Of a stretch of DNA of 64,000 nt, positions 9,701 to 22,100 are shown piece by piece. This stretch comes from Trichobilharzia szidati (Eukaryota > Platyhelminthes > Trematoda > Strigeidida > Schistosomatidae). The stretch spans positions 104,492,582-104,556,581 of the forward strand of contig OX235273.1 of assembly GCA_944472155.2 (NCBI GenBank). Direction: 5' to 3'. The notes beneath the pieces are model-generated. The model worked only from the letters and a program-made list of their open reading frames with translations. It was not told where the DNA came from and did not search any database. A program made the translations under genes and the position numbers. Each line of letters begins with the position of its first letter. Position 1 is the first letter of the stretch.

Positions 9701-12700
9701 ATATATCGTTTGCCAAAAGGGTCACGAATGCATTTTGCTTTGTATAGCAAAGGCTTCGGCAATACATAACACATAAAGTCAGAACTTTATGCACAAAATG
9801 AGTTTATACGATCTCTTTCGTTACCCCATGGTCTTGACTTTACTATGTAATTCACATAAAAACCTTGTTATCCTTCTTGAGTTCAGTTCATGTTCCATTT
9901 TTTGTTTTATTTTATTTCACTTTATGTTATCATATTCTAACAAAATTTATTTAGTCTACTATTTTGACAACATTTCACTCATCTTATGTCTCCATCACAT
10001 CATACTGACATATTCGGACCAGTTTGTTGAACGAAACGTTGGAATTACTTATTTCAATTTCGCTGAGATTTTACAAATATAATTTAAAACAATTAGTTCC
10101 CTGTATGAATTTAGATAAAACAATAAGATGTAATTTGTTTGAATCGTGTAATGTGCATATTTGCCCAACACATTTCGAACAATCTGATCACACACACACA
10201 CGGACTTGTCATAGGAATACATACATAAAATTAATAAAGAGTTAAGAAGTGAGAAAATAGACAAGTTAGATCAAGTTAAAAGGACATATTGAAGGCCAAA
10301 ATACGAAGGCGAGTAATAGTACATCTGCCTAACTGGTATCAAAACAAAGTTTACCAAGGAAGGTGGTTTAGTGTGATGACAAATTGTTTTTGAACGCATA
10401 AAAAGGTGGTTTAAACTTCCTAATTGCCAGCTAGGGCTTCCACAAACTTTAAGATACGCCCCAAACACGTTCTATAGATAGGTTTAAAAGATGTGTAAAC
10501 ATCAATTTTATGTCCTGTCTCTATAATATGTTCCACATTAGAGGAGATAAGTCGCCTGTTCTCACCATTAATGCGTTCTGAGGCTTCTATTTGCTTCTGA
10601 AGCCCTTACCTGCAGAGATCGCTGAGTTCTCCCTATATATATGTGTGGCCACATTTAAATTCAAATTAGTAAATACAGTGGGATGTGGTATCATTTTTCG
10701 CATGTTCCAGGTGCTTAGATTGGTATATCGGCTTCACATTCTCAATTATTCTGATCCTAGCTCCATAAAACGTCTTTTTCAACCACAGCAATCAATCTCT
10801 GTAGGGTTACCAAGCTGCTCTTTATTAAAAAAAAAACTAACCCTTACAAACCAAACTATAGAAAATTAATCTGATGCTCGCTAGTGACTTGCTACAGGAT
10901 GGAGTTTCCTGGAGTTCTACTGAGAAGTCGTGACCAGTGAGGTCCATCCAGATGTCACGTGTGAGGATGGATGTCCCACCTACGACAATGGTTGGGGTCG
11001 CGCTAAATCATGAGCCATTGAATCGGGTCCCAGTGGCTGAATGGTATACGAGCTTGCCTTGTAACATGAAGGTCCTGGGTTCGAACCCTCGTGGTGGGTG
11101 CGTACTGCCGATGATTCCCAAACTAGGATGAAACAGCAGCTGTCCAGTACTCCCTGATTTTCAATGGTTCTCTAACTGATATCAATCCGTGATCAACTCG
11201 TAAAAAAAAAACTAACCCTTACAAACCAAACTATAGAAAATTTCATATATATATTCCTGGGACAAGTCCGTGTGTGACCAGATTGTTAGAAATGTGTTGC
11301 ACAAACACAAATATAACTATTACATAAATCGACAGATTAGCAAAAAAACGAAGAAAGACACGGAATAGAAGCATAACAGAAAATGAGAACAAAACTTTCT
11401 TCCTTCCTTCCTTACCTCTGTTACACGGAATTGTTTAACTCGACTGTCTTTAGCATAAGAAAGATCACATTTTGCATGGATAATCTTTTGTCGAATACTT
11501 TCAATTCTTCTATTCAGCATATTTAACCATTCATTATTTGCATTAGTATTAGTACTACTAATACTGTTGACTTGATGACTAGAGGAATATTCTTGACCAG
11601 CACAGGAACCAGTAGTCATCATGTCTGTATCAACATTTTCATTGAATTTGTTGGATGTTTCCACAAGAAAAGGATTTAATGGTTGAGGGATGAAACCTTG
11701 TTTTATAAAATAATCCATAAGATTTTGTTCATTTAAGCTGAAGAGGATAGAAGAGAAAAAAACAAGAGGATGATGAGTAAGAGGGGTGGCGGGGATACAA
11801 CAAAATGGTAAAGTTCAACAATAGCGTCCCAGGGGTGCGAACGCACGAGTGACCTTCAGCTGACCAATCATAAAAATGAGGAATTTTCGCATAAAAATGA
11901 CGTATATTTACAAGAAAATGCTTGAAAAAGCATTAAACAGGTTATCTTTCTCTGAAATGGCTTAAAAATACGTCCTAGTTGTAGCGAGGAGTATCAGTTG
12001 CTAAGTTAGACTAGTTTCTGTACATGTATTCACCGAGATAACTAAAGATGAACTGTTTTTATGAATCGTTTGTCTCTGTCATCCTGCTTGCAGTCTTCCA
12101 AAAAAGCCCTCGGTTGAATTATTATGGTTTCCAGCAAGAGGATAGACGACTGCTTAGCAGGAAAACGTGGATAATAAAACAAATTAAAATAAATGACATC
12201 AACCATAAATCTATCCCTAATCGTAACCATAAGCTTAATCCTAACCCTAATCATAACCCTTATTCAAACCCTGATCCTAACCCTAGCCCCAATACTTACC
12301 TTAACCCTAATCCTAACCCTAACGAACTACTAACACATTGTCCACACTGGGTGAAATTCGCTCCTAAGGTGTTGAATAGCGTTGATATTTCAGCTATGAT
12401 AATAACAGATGCTGTTAGCCAACGACTAGCATGCGTTCAAGGTCATTGGAGCGTTCACACTCCTGGGACGCTATTGTTGAACTTCGCCAACAAAATTATC
12501 ATAACACTACATAAGTAGTATATACGAAACTATATTTTTTTTAAAAACAAGCAAACAAATAAACCCGCCTTAATCAAAAAAGAGACGAATGTGTGAAGCA
12601 AATTGAAGTGAATAAAAAAGAAGGCGAAAATCACCTTGACACAAACACACACACAAAATTGAGAAAATCAACAGATATTTATAGATTTTTATATACATTA

Positions 12701-15700
12701 TTATTAGCGTTATTGTTAGCAGAGAAGCAACGTCTTCTGATTGGTTGTTTTCTTGCTGAAGGTTATTTTGTCATCTCTTTGTGGCTATTTCTTTGAAGGT
12801 CAGACCATATATCTGCGAATCGTATTTGCACACGTTAAGTCTTCTGTGATTGGTTGTTGAGTTCCTCAAGGTTAGGCTTTGTTATTGCTTTACCTCATGA
12901 TCCCGATTCGGGACGTAAACATTGACGTAAATTGGTGTCTATAGTTTTGGCTAGCAGACAGCTCTCACCACAACAGGATTTCATCATGAGCTAACATCGT
13001 GGTTAGAGAACCATTGGAAAACCTGAAGGGAGTACTGGACAGCCAGTCGTTTCGTCAGCCTAGTTTGGGACTCTTCACCGGTACTCACCCACCATAGGAG
13101 TTCGAACCCAGTACCTTCTGGTTACAAGGCGAGCTCGCCTACAAACCAATACTTGAATTATCCATTTTTCTTTCTATTTAAGTTCTTACAGAGACACACA
13201 CACACCCACAAGACTTCAAGGCGTTTGAAGTCTTTCAGTAGAGACGGTGGTGTTACTTAACGTTTACAAAGGAAGGTTTTCAGCCTCAAGCACCACCCAC
13301 CAACATCCCCTCCCTTCCGAGCTTAATATCAACCGACTATGTCTACGAGCCAGCTCGCCTTGTAACCAGAAGGTTCTGGGTTCGAACCCCGGTGGGTGCG
13401 TACTGATGAAGAGTCCCAAACTAGGCTGACGAAACAGCTGTCCAGTACTCCCTGCTGGTTTTCCAATGGTTCTCTAACCGACTGATGTCAGCTCATGATG
13501 AAATCCTGTAACCGAATAATTCTGCTGAAGAAGCTATGGCTTACACAGCGAAACATTCAGAAAACAGATCTCGTTTTGATTTTTTCTTAAACACCCTGGG
13601 ATTATTTTAAATAATTTATAATGACTCTAGCTTGAAGTCCTATGTTCCACTAGGAACGTAAAGGAATAAAATACTAATACTACTACTAATAATAATAACT
13701 CATGTCAATTAGTAGGGCTCGATCCCAAATGAGCAAGACAGCTGTTTGGGAGTTTAGATCACCTCAGTTTGGCTGTGTGACCAGCAAGCACTACTGGCTG
13801 ACATGAGTGAGTGGCATACAACACCTACTACTACTACTACTTATCTCAATGAACCAGTAGTATATAGTTTTATGCGATAATTCGCCATTTCTATAAAAAC
13901 GAGAAAAGAAACGATTTCAACTTACTCGAAACGAATGAAAAGATTTTCCAAATAATTGATTTCAATTCCAGGAAATTGTGCTTTCAGACGACTAAGACAA
14001 AGTTGGTTTGCCAGAGTTTGAAGACGCTAAGGATTTTTGGGTAAAGTAAAAAAGAAAAGCAAGATAAAACAAAACACACAACAACAGAACAGTAGAATTA
14101 GTTTAAACAAAGGTGATAACATAACAACATAGTGAAAAAGAAAAAATTTTGGATTTCAACAAGATGGAATGTTTTGATGCATATCAATGGCATCTGCATA
14201 ACGTCACAAAAGGAAATCAAAGTTCAGTAGATAGTCACTTTGTTCTAGGTTTAGACTTCTCAGTAGTACTGTAACAACAGAAGACAAGGGCCAGGCAACA
14301 GATCGTTTATTTACGAAATCAACACATATTTATAGATTTTCATGTACATTATTATAGATTATTGTTAGCAGAAAAACACAGTCTTCTGATTGGTGGTTTC
14401 TCACTGAACGTTAATCTTTCATCTCTTTGTGGCTGTTTCTTGAAGGTCAGATCATCTATCTGGAAATTGTATCCGCCTACGCAAAGTCTGCTGTGATTGG
14501 TTGTTGAGTCAGTCTTTGTTTTTGTTATTTTTCTCATGACCAATATTGGGGACTTAAACATTGACGTAAATTACTGTCTACCGATTTTGGCTAGCAGCCA
14601 GCCCTCACCACAGTACTATGCAATCACAAGTTCGTGAGGGAGAAAATCAGAGGGACCTTCTCTCTCTGTGTATATATCTTACAATAGAAAATGTTACCAT
14701 TCAGCCCACAAGGTTGAAATCGAATGGCTCATTTTAGATAATTTTATCAATTTAGTGACGAAGCAAATCCGATGCTTCATATCAGTTTTAACTAGAGATA
14801 TTATTACCACCAGTCAGTCAAATCAGAGGAGGAAAATAAATAATGTTAAAGTGTATTCAATTCATATTATAACATTCTAACAAGTTATTTGATTGTATTT
14901 AATCGATAATACTACTATTATTATTTCTGAATGTACTTTATTTATCTTATATTAATCTTATTCAAATGTCTAATCATCAATTTCTACTCATGTAGATAAA
15001 TGAAGGAAGAAAGTTGTGTGAGTAGTGCCTTGATATGATTATGAGCAGTGATAAATTGTGCTCGAAACGTTGTCATCAGTAAATATTACTGTATAACAAC
15101 ACTGTGAGACTTTATCAAAATAAAATATTATCTATAATGGAGTTATACTCTACCGCCACAGTGCCCAAGTAATTCTCCTTATATTAAATCTTCTTTCTTC
15201 ATTATCCTCTTTTTTGTCATCCTCGTTTCATTATTTTACTTCTAATGATAAATATATGCGCAGTCAGTCCTTCTTCTTCTTCTATTGGTTGTGAATAGTA
15301 TTGTACTAGTAATACTGTGGTGAGAGCTGTCTGCTAGCCAAATTGGTTGACAGTAATTTACATCAATGTTTATGTCCCAAATATTGGTCATGAGAAAAAT
15401 AACAAAAACAAAGACTGACTCAACAACCAATCACAGCACACTTTGCGTAGGCGGATACAGTTAGCATACAGGTGATCTAACATTCAAGAAACAACCACAA
15501 AGAGATGGAAGATTAATATTGAGCGAGAAACCACCAATCAGAAGACTGTGTTTTTCTGCTAACAATAATCTATAATAATGTACATGAAAATATATAAATA
15601 TGTGTTGATTTCGTAAATAAACGATCTGTTGCGTGGCCCTTGTCTTCTGTTGTTGCAATAATATTGTGGTGAGAGCTAGCTGCAAGCCAAAAACTGTGGA

Positions 15701-18700
15701 CAACAACTTACGTCAATGTTTATCTCACAGATCGGAGTCATGAGAAAAAACAATAACAAAGCCTAACCTTGAGGAACTCAACAACCAATCACAGAAGACT
15801 TAACGTGTGCAAATACCATTCGCAGATAATATGGCTTAACTTTCTAAGAAACAGTCACAAGCAGTACAGAATAACCTTCAGCAAGAAAACAACCAATCAG
15901 AAGACGTTGTTTCTCTGCTAACAATAACGCTAATATTAATGTACATAAAAATCTATAAATATCTCTTGATTTTCTCAATAAATGATCTGTTGCCTGGCTC
16001 TTGTTTTCTGTTGTTACACTATTACTCTAATACTAATACAAACACTAATAAATGATGATAATAATAGTAATAATAATAAGCATATGAATTCCCAAGGAAA
16101 TGATACTATCTCAATCTTACAATCTCTTTTAACAATATAATCTCTGTAAAGCATTAAATCTTCTTTGCATTGAACATTAACCTTTTCATCAGTGTGGAAA
16201 ACTTTCTAGCCATCTCATTTATGGCATAATCAAAAATCATATATTTTCATTTCTTTTTGCTTTCTTCCTCACTTTATAATTCTGATTGAAGAGAAGATGA
16301 CGAAAGGAATCATAAGGGGGGATTCATTCGTGTGCTTTTCCCTTTTATTAGCTATTTTAGTATTGGTTAATCTAATCATAAATCTATTTATTGTAAGAGA
16401 ATTTTCAAAGCGTGGAAAATGCAAAAAAAAGAAAAAAAGAAATAGGGAAAAAAGAAAGAATAAATTTAGTTTTATGCCTTTATAAATCAAAGGCGGTGGT
16501 GTATGTACAGTTAGTAACGCTGTTGTTGTTGTTGTTGATATTGTCTGACTAACTGATGAAGTTTATTTATTTTCATCACAATGTTTTTATTCCCTCTTTC
16601 TGTTCTTTTCTTTTCTTTCTATTATATTTTGGGAAAAAATGATGTTGAGTGGAAATAGGCACACCGAGTTGGATGCTGATGTGTTGATCATGAATACTAC
16701 TCATCTATGCACGTGAGAAATATTATACGACAGCCACCACCTGTCTCCTCAGGTCCTCTTATGGCTGACACCCTCATCTCTATCGCCTTTAGTTGAAACG
16801 ATAGTGTCTAGTTACTTTCAAATTTCACCTATTCACAGGGATTGGTGCTTGTTGTTGGCAGTCGGAGTTTCTTCATCACCTTTGTCTTCTCTGTTCCTTC
16901 TTCTGCCAGTTATTATTCATGGTTTCCACCTGTAGATCTTCGAATTTATGCGATATTAGATAGAAGGTATCCCCAAACTTCACATCTTCTAGAGTCTTCT
17001 TATTGATTCTGAGTATGCTTGTCTTCTCTTCCCCTCATGTCTTCTTCTTCTTCTTTCTATATCATAGGAACTACTTTCTGTGAATAAAATGAATACCAAC
17101 CAAGAAACAAATAAATAAGTCAACCAACCAACCAATCAACTTACGACTTTTTGATCTTCAATCGATCTGTTCAATGCCTCTTCTTCATCTTGTATCTCTT
17201 GTAGGCTTAAATTTTCTTCAACACTTTGTTGACCAATTAGTAATCCATTTAGATTATTATTATTATTAGTAGTAGTAGTACTAGTAGTAGTAGTAGTAAT
17301 CGTAGCAGGATGTAGACTGACATCTCTGAAATCATTAGATAAACCACTGACTGTACTTGTCGACGATAGGTCGGCGACATTAGTAGTGGCAGTTGCAGCA
17401 GCAGCAGCAGCAGTAGTATTAGTCTTCTCTGTCAATTCACTTGCTGATTTATAATAACTTAAAAGGTAGATTTCAGTTCTTGCTTCATCAAATCTAAACA
17501 AAAGGCATAACAAAAAAATAATAAAAGCTTCGAGTTAAAGCCAAAAAATATAACAATACCAATGAGGAAAAACGAATTTAAAATTGGTTGAAGGATTTCA
17601 TCATGAGCTGACATCAGGTTGGAGAACTATTGGAAAACTGGCCAGGAAGTACTGGACAGCCAACTGTTTCGTCCCTCCTAGTTTGGGACTCTTCATCAGT
17701 ACGCACCCACCACAGCTGGGTTCGAACCCAAAACCTTCTGGTTACAAAGTGAGCTAGCTCGTAGACCATTAAACGACTGGGACCCCGATCAAATGGCCAG
17801 CCCATGAATTTTAACTTCTGCTAATTCATGACATAGAGCGAACACTTCGCAATGTCTTCTTCGATGAGTTACTGCCTCATCTTCAATCTGCTGTACCCTA
17901 CTGGTCACAGCTCCCAACTAGAATCCCAGGTAACCGCTTGAATAGGGCTAGTCGCTCATGATGAAATCTTCCAACCAATCAAACAAAATCCCTACAAAAC
18001 CAATACTTGAAAATTAATCTGATGCTCACTAGCGACTGGCCCTATTCAGGCAGCTACCTGGGGTTCTACTGGGAAGCCGTGACCACTAGGGTACAGCAGG
18101 TTGAAGGTGTAGCAGAAACTCATCGAAGAAGATATCGTGAAGTGGTCGCGCTATGTCATGAATTGGAAGAAGTTGGAATTCATTGGCTGGCCATTGGATC
18201 GGGTCCCAGTGGCTTAATGGTCTATGAGATTGCTCGCCTTGTAACCAGAAGGTCCGGGGTTCAAAGCTTGAGGGTGAATGAGTACTACTGACGAGTCCCA
18301 AAGTAGAACGAAACAGCTGGCTGCCCAGTACCCCCTGCGGGTTTTCCAGTGGTTACCTGCAGGTAGCAACTCTTACCCCACGAGAGAACAAATAACCCCC
18401 CTATTACTGAAAGCTCAAAAAGGCTTGAAGTCTTATGTTCCGTTAGAAGATCAAGGGATGGAAAAAAGAATTAGTTTTACTTTGATAAGCTCCACACCTG
18501 AACTACACACAACCAATCAATAGGTGATGAACAGGAAGCTTTGTATGCTTATGGAAGTGTGCAGATAGCTATCAGGTCCCTACCACCCACACCATGAGAG
18601 CTAATTTCTTCTTGAAATGCATAAAACACGAGAAGCATTCGTGTTGAATAACCATGAAGCCCAGACCAGTCGCAAACTACCTTCGTTGACTTGACTTTTT

Positions 18701-19123
18701 TGGAGTTGGAGTCAATTGGAATGTACAATTTCTGGGGTCAACAAGTTTTCTGACCTCCAACTCCTCAAACTGGAGAGGCAGCGTGGCTTGTTTACAAGTA
18801 GTCCAAAGAATGTTAAGTGCCTATTCATCACCATCAGTACAACTTCGCCTACAGACCCCGAATATAGCGTGAGCGACTTACACACTATGATGGCAACCGA
18901 TTTTAGTCTAACCGCTATTCAAGCAACCTTTCTAGTACGATAGGACCTGCAAGGAAATTAGTTCCAGTCAGTGTATTTCGTTGTGTCATTGCGATACGCA
19001 AGCCCAACCATCACACATCAAGACAATAGCTATCAGCTGACACAGTCATCAATAGATAGAATAAGAGGGAAATAGAATACCAATTTGTCTTTCAATTATT
19101 TAAAGACTACTTTTTACATTTAC

Positions 19124-19161
<38 letters not shown>

Positions 19162-22100
19162 TGATTAGACACTAGTTTGAAACTAATGCCATGTGTCCAA
19201 TCCTGAGTTTGCTGCAGTGCCAAATCAGGGCATCCACTAGACTTCTACAAACATCAAGTCACTTCTTCTATACGGATCAGAAACTAGGCCGGTCACAAAG
19301 AATATTTCCAACAGCCTGTTGCAGACCTTTATCAACAACTGTCTTCGCTCTATACTGAAGATCAGATGGTCGGAAAGATTCACCAACAAGAAACTATGGG
19401 AACAAACAAAACAAGAATCAATCGCCCAACAAATATGCAGGAGAAAGTGGAGATGAATTGGACACTCGCTGAGGAGGCCGTTGGGTGACATCGCGCGTCA
19501 GGCCATTTGCTCGAGTGGAACCTGAAAGGGAAGCGGCGAGTGGGACGTCCAAGGTTGATATGGAGGAGATCGTGTGAAGAAGAGTTGAAACAGTATGGAT
19601 TAACATGGATGCAGGTGAAAAGTACAGCAGAAAACAGAAACAAGTGGAGACATGCAGTTGAAGCCCTATGTTCCACTAGGAACCCAAGGGAACAATAATA
19701 ATAATAAATACTAGACTTCTACAGAAGGTCAAATTCGAGCCTCAACACCTCTGAATGAAGCACTGGGTGGGTGACACGGGTTCGAATCTCAAAAGGGACA
19801 TCGTTAATTCTTTCAAGAGTGTAGATAGGCCTTACTGACTGATGAGTGTCAACGAACACGAAACCTAGGTAGGTCCAAGGCTTCCTATAGATACATATAC
19901 AGCATGGAACTTTAAAAAACAGAGAATAAAGTAAATAAAAGGCAAAACTACTACAACTACTACTTCGACTTACTCGCATCGAACAAATGCTTCTTCAATA
20001 ACACTTTTTTGTGTTCCAGGAAATTTAGACATAAGACGATCCATTATGATACGTATAACTGGAGTATTTAAAGACTGTAGAGAATTGGAAAAAAAACAGT
20101 GAGTTGATTTAACGAATGAGAAGGCAAATACTACTTAATTATAGTAATCAGTAGATATTTTAGTAGAAGAAAAAGCTGTACTGAGATAATTTGGAGGATG
20201 GTGACTAGCAGTGGAATCCAGTATGTGAGCATTTCGCCCTATGCTGGGACTCGTCATTTGGATATACCTGCACTCCTCCTCCTCAGTGAGTGAAACTGTT
20301 CCCACTGAGACTCGAAAGCAGTAGCCATCTAGATATGATAGAGAAGATTTGTAGCTCAGGTGGATGATTTTGATATGGTTGTGTTCTCTGAGCTGGAGAG
20401 TTAATTTGCGAAGCTTCGCAAAGATAAAACTCACAACTTAATACACAACGTCTTCAACGACATCAAATTCACAAGAGGAATCCGAGAACAAAATCCCCTA
20501 TTTTGGACGTCTTAGTCAAGCGAACAACCACAGGGGAATTAGAAATTCAAGTTTATAGAAAATCAACTCACACAGACCAAATACTGAATTACAACAGCAA
20601 CAACCCAATAACACACAAAAGGAATTGTATACAAACACTTTTCAAGAGAGCCAGTCAGGACTCATTGCAGCACTCCCACCTTAAGGAAAATTGAAGAAAG
20701 ATATCTCATGGACGTCTTCCAAAAGAATGGATATCCACGGAATTTCATCAAAAGACATATACCCACAAGCCAATCTATCAAACCAAAAGCCCCCAAGGAA
20801 AGCACAAAGAAAATCGCCCTACGATATATAAACGATATCTCAGAAATCACTGCAAGACTCTTCAAATCTTTAGAAATTGACGTCGCACACAAACCAAAAA
20901 AATCACTTCACTCAGCTGGCTATGTATCAACCAAAAGACTCAACAACGAAAGGAGATAAAACCAACATCATCTACAAAATAAATTATAACAACTGCGAAA
21001 AACACTACATTGGTCAAAGTGGACGTCCCCTTCGTCAAAAGACATGATATCCACTCCCTCACTCATATCACTACATACAGACAACCAGGGACATCAATTC
21101 GACTGGGACAACCAACGTTCAAATATTAGACAGAGGAAACAACAAGAATGCTAGAGAATTTTTAGAAGCCTGCCTGGTATTCCAGTGAATCGTCAATCAA
21201 TAGACATATCGAGATAGACTAAATTCATCAACCGAAAAGAATGAAACCTCACACACAAAGGGTCAAAGTTCAAGTCAAAGAAACAATCAGTTCCAATACA
21301 AGTAACCTAGAAGGTGTGAAAACACACAAAAACAACCAATCACGTCCAAGATCACCCACCAGGAGAGATGACTAATAAACTCGTGGAGAAATCTAAAAGC
21401 TCACTTCAATTCAAACTGAAGTATGCGCTGAAGATGTCGCCTAGTAGGGCGGGCAATGAAAGCTTCACAAATTAACTATCCAGCTAGCTCAGAGAACACA
21501 ACCATATCAAAAAAACAGTAACCATCGTTTTAACAGACCACGATAGCCACCTCTTGTTCAACGGGCTTCAGTTATTACTTTGTTTTTAATTCAGCTTTGA
21601 TTTATTTCGCCGATTGATTGGACCGAGATGTTTAGGAGAAGAAATGCACATATTTTGGATTCCACTGCTAATCACCAACTAACTTCAAATTAATAGTCTC
21701 AGACATTGTCGAAGCGTGCGTATTTAGGAGGCGATGTGTCAACTATAGGCTGAACATCTCAGTCTAATAATCAATAATCAAGGGGAAAATCAAAATTCAA
21801 TTTTAAACATAAATAAATGAAAGGATTTGACAGTTGAACATTCAACTATCTTTTTAGCACTTTTTCCAAGTGTTGATTTGCGAAAATTTGATTCATTTCA
21901 ATGTTTAATCAATCACCAAACTGACTTCTTCAGTTAGACAACCATTAAAAACTACACCAGGAAGCAGCACGGGACAGCTGTAAAGCAGTAAATTGCTACT
22001 CGGTAAGAATGCACGCTGAATACATTGACTGGTAATCGAGCTACATATATCGCCAATTCACAGAAGTTACTATTCACAGAACACAATGAATCCCCACTAA

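Noticed and set aside
12208..12324. Chromosome end or telomere
   Set aside because: Degenerate, internal, and inside a transposon with target duplications.
12048..12518. 156-codon protein with NPNPN repeats
   Set aside because: It is translation of the CCCTAA-type repeat in the MITE.
16297..16485. 62-codon plus frame with a hydrophobic stretch and a lysine-rich tail
   Set aside because: The lysine tail comes from an A-rich run and there is no splice or homology support; it lies in an intron between repeats.
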